Shown: piece by piece, positions 17,933-26,020 of the stretch
How the letters are laid out: the number at the start of each line of letters is the position of its first letter
Position numbering within the stretch: the stretch's first letter is position 1
Source: a bacterium
Lineage (GTDB): Bacteria > UBP6 > UBA1177
Length of the DNA stretch: 64,000 nt
Direction of reading: 5' to 3'
Assembly: GCA_017963125.1 (NCBI GenBank)
Contig: JAGCUA010000030.1
Coordinates: 23,956-87,955 of the forward strand
Notes under the pieces: generated by a model
Database searches by the model: none
The model's input: the letters and a program-made list of their open reading frames with translations, nothing else
What the model was told of the DNA's origin: nothing
Translations under genes and position numbers: made by a program

Positions 17933-19168
17933 TTGAAATACTCTCTTATACTCCGAAACATTTCTGAAATTTTTACCGCTACAACTTTATCTCCGGTTTT
18001 AAAAGGTTCATCTCTTCTTATTGCAGCTGACGAAGAGGGAAAAATCTGCTTTGCCGGAGAAAACGCGGATTTCAGAAAAACGGAACCCGGTTTCGAAACA
18101 AAATTCAAGGAAGTTATTGTCGATGCCGGAAACAAAGCAGTTTTCCCGGGTCTTGTCGACAGTCACACGCATCTTGTTTTCGCGGCGACACGCGAGGACG
18201 AGTTCGCGATGAAATCGAGAGGTGCTACCTACGAGGAAATCGCAGCGGCTGGCGGCGGAATAATCAACAGCACCCTGAAAACGAAAAAAGCGTCGCTTGA
18301 AGAGATTGTCGAACAGGCTTCAAAACGCCTTTCGCAGCTTGTTTCCTACGGCGTGACGACGGTCGAAATCAAATCGGGCTACGGTTTAGACACCGAAAGC
18401 GAACTCAAACTGCTCACAGCGATTTCCGAACTCAAAAAACGTTTCCCGATCGAAATAGTTTCGACTTTCCTCGGCGCTCACGCTTATCCGCCCGAATTCA
18501 AAAACGACCACGAAGGCTACATCAGCCTCATAAACAACGAGATGCTGCCTGAAATAAAGGCCCGCAACCTTGCCGAATTCGCCGATGTTTTCTGCGAAGA
18601 AGGCTATTTTTCGCTCAAAGAGACCGAAAAACTTATGCTCAGAGCGAAAGAACTCGGTTTTGGGTTAAAACTTCACGCGGACGAATTCCACTCTCTCGGC
18701 GGAACAGAACTCGCAGCCGAAATGGGAGCGGCATCCGTTGACCATCTCGAGGCGATAAGCGACGAAGGGATCAGAAAACTTGCAGAAAACGGCGTTGTCG
18801 CAGGCGTTCTGCCAATAACTTCCGTTTTTTCGAGGCTTCCGTTCGCTCCGGCGCGCAAAATGCTTGAAAACGGCGTAACTGTCGCTTTAGCTACCGACAT
18901 GAACCCAGGAAGCTGCATGTGCGGATTTTTACCGCTTGCAGCAAGTCTCGGCGCAACGCAGCTCCGTCTCAGCGTAGAAGACTCACTCAAAGGAATCACA
19001 ATAAACGGCGCAAAATCTCTGAAAAGAGACAAGACCAAAGGCTCCATCGAAACCGGCAAGGACGCAGACCTCGTCATCATGGATTCACCGAGCGTCTCAT
19101 ATCCGATTTACCACTTCGCGCACAACCACTGCAAAAAAGTGTTCGTCAAAGGAAAACAGATCCTCTGA
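17933..19168 (+). CDS. hutI: Imidazolonepropionase
   Basis: This 411-aa amidohydrolase carries HutI motifs: GLVDSHTHLVF (metal HxH), GGGIINST, EIKSGYGLDTE, LGAHAYPPEF, LHADEFHSLGG, VDHLEA and LATDMNPGSCMC. It hydrolyses 4-imidazolone-5-propanoate to N-formimino-L-glutamate in histidine breakdown. The only plausible start is TTG 17933, three bases after the rpsT stop and without a clear ribosome-binding site, so translation probably depends on ribosomes ending rpsT. hutH is about 22 kb away; hutU and a formiminoglutamate enzyme are not in the window. Coupling a catabolic gene to rpsT is unusual. Confidence 0.95.
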   Translation: MKYSLILRNISEIFTATTLSPVLKGSSLLIAADEEGKICFAGENADFRKTEPGFETKFKEVIVDAGNKAVFPGLVDSHTHLVFAATREDEFAMKSRGATYEEIAAAGGGIINSTLKTKKASLEEIVEQASKRLSQLVSYGVTTVEIKSGYGLDTESELKLLTAISELKKRFPIEIVSTFLGAHAYPPEFKNDHEGYISLINNEMLPEIKARNLAEFADVFCEEGYFSLKETEKLMLRAKELGFGLKLHADEFHSLGGTELAAEMGAASVDHLEAISDEGIRKLAENGVVAGVLPITSVFSRLPFAPARKMLENGVTVALATDMNPGSCMCGFLPLAASLGATQLRLSVEDSLKGITINGAKSLKRDKTKGSIETGKDADLVIMDSPSVSYPIYHFAHNHCKKVFVKGKQIL

Positions 19169-19208
19169 TAACCGATTTTTTCAAAAAATCTCCGAAATCA
19201 GAATCTCT

Positions 19209-19290
19209 AAATTTCGGGGGATTACATAAAATCGCAAAAAAAATTTTGGGGGATTACACGAAATCTCAAAAAAAATTTGCGGGGATTTTA
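19209..19290 (+). repeat. Three direct repeats, 32-bp period, upstream of AAA_14 gene 1
   Basis: Units begin at 19209, 19241 and 19273, exactly 32 bases apart. Units 1 and 2 match at 28 of 32 positions; unit 3 keeps the first about 16 bases and then runs into the promoter. The core is AAATTT, then five or so G and ATTACA. A short hairpin-like GATTTTT/AAAAATC lies before them at 19174-19190, just past the hutI stop. The spacing equals about three helical turns, as expected for stacked operator sites. There is no spacer variation, so this is not CRISPR. Confidence 0.85.
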
Positions 19291-19305
19291 GAAACATGCT
19301 ATTTT
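19277..19305 (+). promoter_or_regulatory. Promoter overlapping the last 32-bp repeat
   Basis: TTGCGG, 17 bases, TATTTT with TGC before the -10 (TGCTATTTT). The -35 lies inside repeat unit 3. The same arrangement, with TGCTATTT, occurs before the second AAA_14 gene at 56401-56429. Confidence 0.55.
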
Positions 19306-19329
19306 GTCAATGATTTTAGGAGGTGTTGC

Positions 19330-20661
19330 ATGAGCAAGGTTTTTAAACGCAAATTATATGAAAGACTTCTTAAATGGAAAAATGAGCGACAGGGACGAAC
19401 TGCAATATTGGTTGAAGGTGCAAGACGTGTCGGAAAATCTACATTGGTGGAAGAGTTCGCCAGAAACGAATATCAAAACTATATTTTAATTGATTTCAAC
19501 AAAGCTCTGAAGGAGACAATCGCGCTTTTTGATGATCTGACCGATCTCGATTTTATATTTACGGCCCTGCAGAATACCTACAATGTTCAGCTCGTCGAGC
19601 GGAAATCGCTGATAATTTTCGATGAAGTGCAGAAGTGCCCGAGGGCGCGGCAGGCAATCAAATATCTCGTTGCCGACGGCAGATACGATTACATCGAAAC
19701 AGGTTCGCTTGTCAGCATCCGCAAAAACACGCAGGATATCACTATCCCGAGCGAGGAAGAGCGCGTGACGATGTATCCGATGGATCATGAAGAGTTCCGC
19801 TGGGCTCTTGACGACGAAGTTTCAATACCGCTTTTGAAAATATCCTACGACAAAAAAATTCCGCTTGGGGCGGCTCATCGCAAAAAAATGCGCGATTTCA
19901 GGCTTTACATGCTTGTCGGGGGTATGCCGCAGGCGGTTGACACTTATCTGCGGACGAAAAATTTCAAGGCTGTCGACGATACGAAGCGCGATATCATCCG
20001 CCTTTACGAAGAAGATTTCCGCAAAATCGACCCAACAGGAAAAATCGGACAGCTTTTCATGGATATTCCAGCCCAGCTTTACCGCTCCGCAGGAAGATTC
20101 GTTGCTTTCAACAGTATCGGCGGAGTTTCCGAAGATAAAAAAGCGGAACTTTTACAGGCGCTTTCAGAAAGCAAAACCACACTTTTCTGCTACCACTGCA
20201 CCGATCCGAATGTCGGAATGTCGCTTTCGAAAGATCTTAACCGCTACAAAATTTTTCTTGCAGACACAGGTCTCTTCGTGACGCTCTGCTTCTGGGACAA
20301 GGATTACACAGAAAACGTGATTTACGACAAGCTGCTCAGTGACAAACTCGATGCCAATTTAGGCTACATCTATGAAAACATGGTGGCACAGATGCTTGCA
20401 ACCGCCGGGAACAGACTTTTTTATTACACTTTTCCGAAAGACGAAAAACACAGCTATGAAATTGATTTTCTACTGTCGCGCGGCAACAAACTCTGCCCGA
20501 TAGAAGTCAAATCTTCAGGCTACAAAACGCACAAATCATTGGACGCATTCTGCGAAAAATTCTCGTCCCGCATCGGCTGCAGATACCTGATTTACGCAAA
20601 AGATCTGGTCAAAGACGGTGAAACCACCTGCCTGCCGGTATATTTCACCCCGTTTTTATGA
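19330..20661 (+). CDS. AAA_14/DUF4143 ATPase 1
   Basis: A 443-aa protein. The N-terminal AAA domain has a Walker A variant GARRVGKST (about 29-37) and Walker B LIIFDEVQKC (about 95-104), then TGSLVSI as sensor. A linker follows with YMLVGGMPQAV, and a DUF4143 C-terminal domain with nuclease-like YEIDFLL...CPIEVKSSG (D and ExK of the PD-(D/E)XK fold). I begin it at ATG 19330, preceded by AGGAGGT; the frame is open further back, but that part overlaps hutI and lacks homology features. It sits alone behind three 32-bp repeats. Members of this family are often multicopy in anaerobes and their role is not established; defence, DNA processing or selfish maintenance are possible. Confidence 0.88.
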   Translation: MSKVFKRKLYERLLKWKNERQGRTAILVEGARRVGKSTLVEEFARNEYQNYILIDFNKALKETIALFDDLTDLDFIFTALQNTYNVQLVERKSLIIFDEVQKCPRARQAIKYLVADGRYDYIETGSLVSIRKNTQDITIPSEEERVTMYPMDHEEFRWALDDEVSIPLLKISYDKKIPLGAAHRKKMRDFRLYMLVGGMPQAVDTYLRTKNFKAVDDTKRDIIRLYEEDFRKIDPTGKIGQLFMDIPAQLYRSAGRFVAFNSIGGVSEDKKAELLQALSESKTTLFCYHCTDPNVGMSLSKDLNRYKIFLADTGLFVTLCFWDKDYTENVIYDKLLSDKLDANLGYIYENMVAQMLATAGNRLFYYTFPKDEKHSYEIDFLLSRGNKLCPIEVKSSGYKTHKSLDAFCEKFSSRIGCRYLIYAKDLVKDGETTCLPVYFTPFL

Positions 20662-20667
20662 TAATTC

Positions 20668-20695
20668 TTGCCAACCCGTATAAAATACCTATAAT
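20668..20695 (+). promoter_or_regulatory. Promoter of the secreted TolB-N-like gene
   Basis: TTGCCA, 16 bases, perfect TATAAT. A hairpin GGTTTTT/AAAAACC (20701-20719) falls at the predicted 5' end of the mRNA and might stabilise it or terminate read-through from the ATPase gene. Confidence 0.72.
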
Positions 20696-20754
20696 TTTGC
20701 GGTTTTTTGTTTAAAAACCAAATTGTTTTTTTGATGATAAATCTGGAGCTCAAA

Positions 20755-21714
20755 ATGAAAAAACTTTCGCTCGTTTTGATTATTTTGTGTGCATTTTTCA
20801 AAATATTCGCCGATGATGACGACAAACTCCGGCTCGCCGTTATGGAATTTGAAGACAGAAGCGGTACTTTGTCTAAACAGCTTCTTTCCGATGCGACTGA
20901 ATATCTCCGCAGTGCACTGACAAGCGCAAACAAATACACGGTCATCGCAAAAGAACGGCAGGAACAGGCAATGATAAAGGAGATGAAGAAGGAATCCTAC
21001 AAAGAATGTAACGACAAAAACTGCCAGATTCCGCTCGGTCAGGCTCTTTCAGCAGACACAATTTTGCGGACAACAATCATGCGTTTAGGCAAAACTTTTG
21101 TAATCGCATCCGAGCTTATTGACCTTACAAAAGAGGCAACAATTGTCGGTGCGCGTGAGAAATATGACGGCTCAGAAGAATCGCTCAGCATCGCTCTTGA
21201 CAATATCGCCGAAAAGGTTATCGCGGCTTATGAATCAATTTATAATTCAGATAGTTCGACAAACGATAATTATGAGCGTAAAGAGAACAACAGCTACTCG
21301 AATTCAAACAACTATTCCAATAATTACCAGCCGACCAGTAACTATAACGGGGATGCCGACCGCGACGAAAAAAGAGCTCTGGCTGAAGCTCAGGAAAACC
21401 TCGAATACAACAGAAAAATAAAAATAGCAGGTTACAGCATGCTTGGGATAGGTGCCGGCATTGTTCTAATCGGTGGAATACTTTTCGGTGTAAGTGCTCC
21501 TTCTTATGATCCATCTGCAGGAAAAGATGACAACGAGGGGTTAGTTAATGGCGGCTTAACAATGATTTGCATAGGTTCCGGAGTAATCGTAACAGGTGTA
21601 ATCATGGCACCGATCGGAGCTGTCAGAGAGAAAAAAGCAAGAATCGAACTCAACACTCTTGCTGTAGCTCCGACAAAAGGCGGTGCTTATGCGTCGGTAG
21701 GTTTCAGTTTTTAG
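20755..21714 (+). CDS. Secreted TolB-N/CsgG-like protein with C-terminal membrane helices
   Basis: A 319-aa protein with a signal peptide (MKKLSLVLIILCAFFKIFA). The first domain (about 22-170) has LRLAVMEFEDRSG, a helix with LRSALTSANKYTVIAKERQEQ, ADTILRTTIMRLG and VIASELIDLT. This is the alpha/beta fold of TolB-N/CsgG/LpoB-like periplasmic proteins that begin with a sensed 'functional form' helix. A low-complexity Asn/Ser/Tyr stretch (about 185-210) and two hydrophobic segments with GIGAGIVLIGGI and GSGVIVTGVIM follow. ATG 20755 has GGAG upstream; earlier in-frame Met codons would put hydrophilic residues before the signal. The same layout occurs in myxobacterial PEGA-type proteins. Function unknown. 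Confidence 0.7.
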   Translation: MKKLSLVLIILCAFFKIFADDDDKLRLAVMEFEDRSGTLSKQLLSDATEYLRSALTSANKYTVIAKERQEQAMIKEMKKESYKECNDKNCQIPLGQALSADTILRTTIMRLGKTFVIASELIDLTKEATIVGAREKYDGSEESLSIALDNIAEKVIAAYESIYNSDSSTNDNYERKENNSYSNSNNYSNNYQPTSNYNGDADRDEKRALAEAQENLEYNRKIKIAGYSMLGIGAGIVLIGGILFGVSAPSYDPSAGKDDNEGLVNGGLTMICIGSGVIVTGVIMAPIGAVREKKARIELNTLAVAPTKGGAYASVGFSF

Positions 21715-21827
21715 ATTTTCACAAATTCCCCAGAATTTCTTGAATCCACGATGAATCCATGATTTCGAAAGCAAAACATTTTTTGCCAAGATCCTTGAGA
21801 GATGCGCCACCTTAAATCATCATATCC

Positions 21828-21855
21828 TTGCAATAAAATTTTTTAAAAATATAAG
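21828..21855 (+). promoter_or_regulatory. Promoter of the activase gene
   Basis: TTGCAA, 16 bases, TATAAG. The start codon is 33 bases downstream with GGAGGAG before it. Between 21715 and 21827 I see only an 11-bp tandem repeat (GAATCCACGAT/GAATCCATGAT near 21740-21762) and no gene. Confidence 0.6.
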
Positions 21856-21887
21856 GTTGCGGGTGTTTTTTTGTAATCGGAGGAGAA

Positions 21888-24800
21888 ATGCAGGAGCGTC
21901 TCGGAATTGACATCGGGTCAACATTCATCACTGTTTTTTCAAAGAATGAGAATAAAATCGTTTTCCGCGCAAGGCATGGCGGAAAAATCACTGAAATAAT
22001 TAAGAAAATTTTTGCTGACGCGGATAAAGAAACATGTGTCCGCTTTACCGGAAAGAATGCGGCGGAGTTTGCCAAAGTAAGAAGCGATATTTTTGTTTCG
22101 GAAGCCGAGGCGGCAAGTGCTGAACTCAAAAGTGAGGAATTTGCAGGAAAGGATTATGCCGCGATCATCGGAATAGGAGCCTCGTCGCTCAAAAAATATG
22201 TAATAAAATCTGGAAAGATTTCCGATATTTCCTCAAATTCGCTCTGCGCTTCGGGAACGGGACTTTTTCTTGAAGAACAGGCAGAGAGGCTTTCGATCGA
22301 CCTTGAAAATATGCCGGCTCTCGATATCGCGGAACCGCCTTCTATCGCCAGCAGATGCACTGTTTTCGCTAAAAGCGACCTCATCCACCACCAGCAGGAA
22401 GGACGCACGAAAGAGGAAATGTGGGCGGGAATGTGCCGCGCACTCGTCGTTTCGGCGACGAACACCCTTTTCCGCGGCCTTGAAATAAAGGGAAACTTCC
22501 TTCTCATCGGCGGAGTCAGCCTGAACAAAGAGGTCGTCCGCTGGTTCAGGACTCTTTTCCCCGCTTCGTCGTGGACTGTTCCCGCTTCCAGCGAGGCTTT
22601 TCTTGCAAAAGGTGCGGCGGAAGCGGCTGTCGTAAAGATTTCGGAGATCGATCCCGACAAACTCAGACATTCTTTCGTAACTGAAAAAATGCCGCCGCTA
22701 ACGCTCAAAAAGAGCAAATATCCGGTTTTCGCGGAATTTACTCTCGACGAGCTCGGCAACGAAATCAGGATCCACAATGCCGCTTACAAAGAGATCCCTG
22801 AAGCGATCCTCGGCATGGATATCGGCTCCACAAGCACGAAACTGGCACTTCTCGATATGAAAGGAGTTCCTGTTCTCGATATTTACAGAAAAACCGGCGG
22901 CGACCCTGTGAATGCGGCGAAAAAGCTCTTCAAAGCGCTTTATTCTCTGATTCCCGAAACTACAAAGATCCGCGCTTTCGGTACGACTGGTTCAGGCAGA
23001 AAACTTGCCGGAATAATTTTCGGAGCAGATGCGATAATCAACGAGATCACGGCTCATGCGAGAGGAACGGCGTCGATGTTCCCGGAAGTCGAAACGATTT
23101 TCGAGATCGGCGGACAGGACGCGAAATTCATCCGTCTCAAAAACGGAATGCCCGAAGAAGTCAACATGAACTATGTCTGCGCGGCTGGAACTGGCTCTTT
23201 TGTCGAGGAACAGGCAAGAAAGCTTGAAATCCCGATAAATCTGGTCGGAAAAATGACAGAAGACGTTGTTCCGCCGGCTACGAGCGACCGCTGCACAGTC
23301 TTTATGGAGCAGGATATCCGCGCGCTCTTGCAGCAGGGTTTCGACAAAAAGGAAGTTATCGCGGCTGTGCTTTATTCCGTTGCGAAAAACTATCTCAACA
23401 GAGTCGTCGGAAACCGCAAAATCAGTCAGGATAAAATTTTCTTCCAGGGGGCTACTGCCCGTAACAAAGGGCTTGCGGCAGCTTTCGAGAATCTGCTCGG
23501 CGTTGAGATCATCGTTTCTCCATACTGCCATGTCATGGGTTGCATCGGAGCAGCATTGGTAGCGCTGGAAGAAGTTTCGGCAAAGAAAGATTCTAAAGAG
23601 TCTGCGTTCCGTGGAGCTGAATCGGCGACGATCGAAGTCACTTCAAGAACCGAAACCTGCAAACTTTGCAGCAACTTCTGCCGGATAAACCACATTTCGG
23701 AAAAAGGAGGCAGAGAGTCTTCGTGGGGTTACGGATGCGGAAGAGACGCCGAAACGACAACGCGCCGTGAGATCAAGGAATTCGAGCTTATAAAAAAGAG
23801 AAACTCGTCATTTTTCAAGAGCATGCTTCCTGAAAAAGAGCCGGTCGGAAAAGTGGGGATCCCGCTTGCAGTATCGAGCTGGACCTTTCTTCCGCTCTGG
23901 AGAAAAATGTTCTCGCTTCTCAGTATCGAAAGCGTGATCTCGGCACCTTCGACAACACCTGCGATCAAAGGGCTTTCGTCAAAATATTCGGCATCCGATT
24001 TCTGCTTCCCGGTCAAAACTTCGATAGGCCACACACTTGAACTTGCAAACAAAAATATTCCTGTTTTCTACCCGACTCTCATTTCTGCCGGCGACAACGT
24101 AAAAACGGCGATCAGCTTCTTCTGTCCTTATGTTCAGAGCAATCCGTCGATAATTTCGACCGTCATGGAAAAGAACGGAATGGATCCGAAGACAAAAATA
24201 ATCGACCCTGTGATCGATTTCAGAATGTCGGACGACAAAAACGGGACTCTCATTTTCAAGGCTCTTGAACCCTTCTTCCCGACTCTCAAGGAAAAACAGG
24301 TGAGAAAGGCGTGGAAAGAGGCCAGAGACTACTACAGAAAAGAGACCGAGCGGCTTATCGACGAAGGCGAAGCGATGCTTAAAAACGCGAAAAACGCGAA
24401 AAATGCGAAAAAGCCTCTCTTTCTTCTTGTCGGCAGACCTTACAACCTTTACGACAAAGGTATCAACCTCGGTCTGCCCGAAACCATCGCGGGAATGGGC
24501 TTCGACGTGCTTCCGATAGACATGATGAAGATAAATGTCGGTGGACTTGCCGACACGAACTACTGGAATCTTTTCTGGAATTACGGTCAGAAGATCATCG
24601 CCGCGCTGAAAAGAGCGAAAAAAGAGGAAAATGTCTTTCCGATCTATCTCACCAACTTCTCATGCGGCCCAGACAGCTTCATTCTTTCTTTCGCCGAGAA
24701 CGAAATGAAAGGAAAACCGATGCTTATCCTGGAGCTTGACGAGCACTCGAGCGACGGCGGATACCTCACAAGAGTAGAAGCTTTCATCGATGTCGTCAAA

Positions 24801-26018
24801 AGCTACATGAAAGGTGTGAAAGAATCCGACGAACATCCCCTTCCCGACATATATCTTGCGGACAAAAAACTCAAAGCCGGCAAAATATGGATCCCGCCGA
24901 TGCACTTCGGTTCGCCTCTTTTCGCTGCAGCTTTCAGAGGTTTCGGCTATGACGCAGTGGCGATCCCGCTTGAAACGAAGCACGATTTCATGACGGGCAA
25001 ACGCTTTACACGCGGTCAGGAGTGCCTTCCGATGATTTTAACTCTGGGAGCATTCATCAACCAGATAAAAAAAGAGCCTGAAAAACAGCACACATTCTTC
25101 ATGCCTTCTTCGGAAGGACCGTGCAGGCTCGGGCAGTACAACATGCTCGACAGGATCGCATTCGAAAAACTCGGACTCAAAAATGTCGATATCCTCGCTC
25201 CTTCAAGCATAAACTCATATCAGGGGGTCGAGGAACAGCTCAGAAGATACCTGATGCATTCAATTATCACGAGTGACTCGTTGATGAAAATGACGACAAG
25301 GACAAGGCCGTACGAAAAGACAAAAGGTGATGTCGATGCCTTTTTAGAAAAGGCTATGCGCACTCTTGAAAGTGTTTTCGAGCAGAAAAAAAATCCGCTT
25401 CCTGTCGTTGAAGAACTCGCTTCCGAACTTGCAAGGATCCCGCGTTACAACGAGAAGAAGCCGCTTGTCGGGATCGTCGGCGAAATATATGTGAGAAGCA
25501 ACGCCTGCGCAAACGAGAATCTGATCCGCGTGATCGAGGAAAACGGCGGCGAAGCATGGCTTGCGCCGCTTTTCGAGTGGATGATTTATACTGTATGGGT
25601 ACAGGATTTCATGACGAAACAGAAGGCGTTTTCCCTCTTCGGAAGAGGCGAATCGCTTATCAAAAACCTCTATGTCTCGCATGTCGACGAATTATACTGC
25701 AAAGCAACAGAAAAGATTCTTTACGACCGTCACGAGCCTGCGATAAAAGAGACTCTTGGCGAAGGAATGAAGTATCTCCACCCCGAATTTGTAGGAGAAG
25801 CGATCCTCACCGTCGGACGCGCCATCATGTTCGCGAAACAGGGAGCCTCGATGATCGTCAATGTCTCGCCTTTCGGCTGCATGCACGGGACAATCACCGA
25901 TTCGATTTTCCAAGAAGTAAAAAGCACATACAACATTCCGATAGTTTCGCAGTTCTACGACGGTGACATCGATATCAACGGAAAAGTCGCCGATATGCTG
26001 AACATGGGAAAACATTGA
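21888..26018 (+). CDS. Large acyl-CoA dehydratase activase fusion (BadF/HgdC + DUF2229 + HgdB-like)
   Basis: This 1376-aa protein joins several units. Two ASKHA ATPase domains lie at about 1-260 (GIDIGSTFIT, CASGTGLFLEEQ) and about 300-555 (GMDIGSTSTKL, CAAGTGSFVEEQ, DRCTVFMEQD). A Cys cluster follows at about 585-620 (TCKLCSNFC...GYGCG), which could hold an Fe-S centre. A DUF2229 domain comes next, then an HgdB-like part (KRFTRGQECLPM, SSEGPCRLGQYN, VSPFGCMHG). Activators of 2-hydroxyacyl-CoA dehydratases use ATP to inject an electron and are oxygen sensitive. The separate HgdA/B dehydratase is not seen here, so the substrate is unknown. A 9-bp tandem repeat encoding NAKNAKNAK lies near 24390-24415. 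It is monocistronic and convergent with the big lipoprotein gene (2-base gap). Confidence 0.9.
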   Translation: MQERLGIDIGSTFITVFSKNENKIVFRARHGGKITEIIKKIFADADKETCVRFTGKNAAEFAKVRSDIFVSEAEAASAELKSEEFAGKDYAAIIGIGASSLKKYVIKSGKISDISSNSLCASGTGLFLEEQAERLSIDLENMPALDIAEPPSIASRCTVFAKSDLIHHQQEGRTKEEMWAGMCRALVVSATNTLFRGLEIKGNFLLIGGVSLNKEVVRWFRTLFPASSWTVPASSEAFLAKGAAEAAVVKISEIDPDKLRHSFVTEKMPPLTLKKSKYPVFAEFTLDELGNEIRIHNAAYKEIPEAILGMDIGSTSTKLALLDMKGVPVLDIYRKTGGDPVNAAKKLFKALYSLIPETTKIRAFGTTGSGRKLAGIIFGADAIINEITAHARGTASMFPEVETIFEIGGQDAKFIRLKNGMPEEVNMNYVCAAGTGSFVEEQARKLEIPINLVGKMTEDVVPPATSDRCTVFMEQDIRALLQQGFDKKEVIAAVLYSVAKNYLNRVVGNRKISQDKIFFQGATARNKGLAAAFENLLGVEIIVSPYCHVMGCIGAALVALEEVSAKKDSKESAFRGAESATIEVTSRTETCKLCSNFCRINHISEKGGRESSWGYGCGRDAETTTRREIKEFELIKKRNSSFFKSMLPEKEPVGKVGIPLAVSSWTFLPLWRKMFSLLSIESVISAPSTTPAIKGLSSKYSASDFCFPVKTSIGHTLELANKNIPVFYPTLISAGDNVKTAISFFCPYVQSNPSIISTVMEKNGMDPKTKIIDPVIDFRMSDDKNGTLIFKALEPFFPTLKEKQVRKAWKEARDYYRKETERLIDEGEAMLKNAKNAKNAKKPLFLLVGRPYNLYDKGINLGLPETIAGMGFDVLPIDMMKINVGGLADTNYWNLFWNYGQKIIAALKRAKKEENVFPIYLTNFSCGPDSFILSFAENEMKGKPMLILELDEHSSDGGYLTRVEAFIDVVKSYMKGVKESDEHPLPDIYLADKKLKAGKIWIPPMHFGSPLFAAAFRGFGYDAVAIPLETKHDFMTGKRFTRGQECLPMILTLGAFINQIKKEPEKQHTFFMPSSEGPCRLGQYNMLDRIAFEKLGLKNVDILAPSSINSYQGVEEQLRRYLMHSIITSDSLMKMTTRTRPYEKTKGDVDAFLEKAMRTLESVFEQKKNPLPVVEELASELARIPRYNEKKPLVGIVGEIYVRSNACANENLIRVIEENGGEAWLAPLFEWMIYTVWVQDFMTKQKAFSLFGRGESLIKNLYVSHVDELYCKATEKILYDRHEPAIKETLGEGMKYLHPEFVGEAILTVGRAIMFAKQGASMIVNVSPFGCMHGTITDSIFQEVKSTYNIPIVSQFYDGDIDINGKVADMLNMGKH

Positions 26019-26020
26019 TT

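Noticed and set aside
19209..19290. CRISPR array because of three regular 32-bp repeats
   Set aside because: The repeats are contiguous with no variable spacers, no cas genes are near, and the last unit is part of a promoter.
18919..19329. Upstream extension of AAA_14 gene 1 over the hutI end
   Set aside because: The extension overlaps hutI out of frame and covers the repeats; ATG 19330 with AGGAGGT starts a normal family member.
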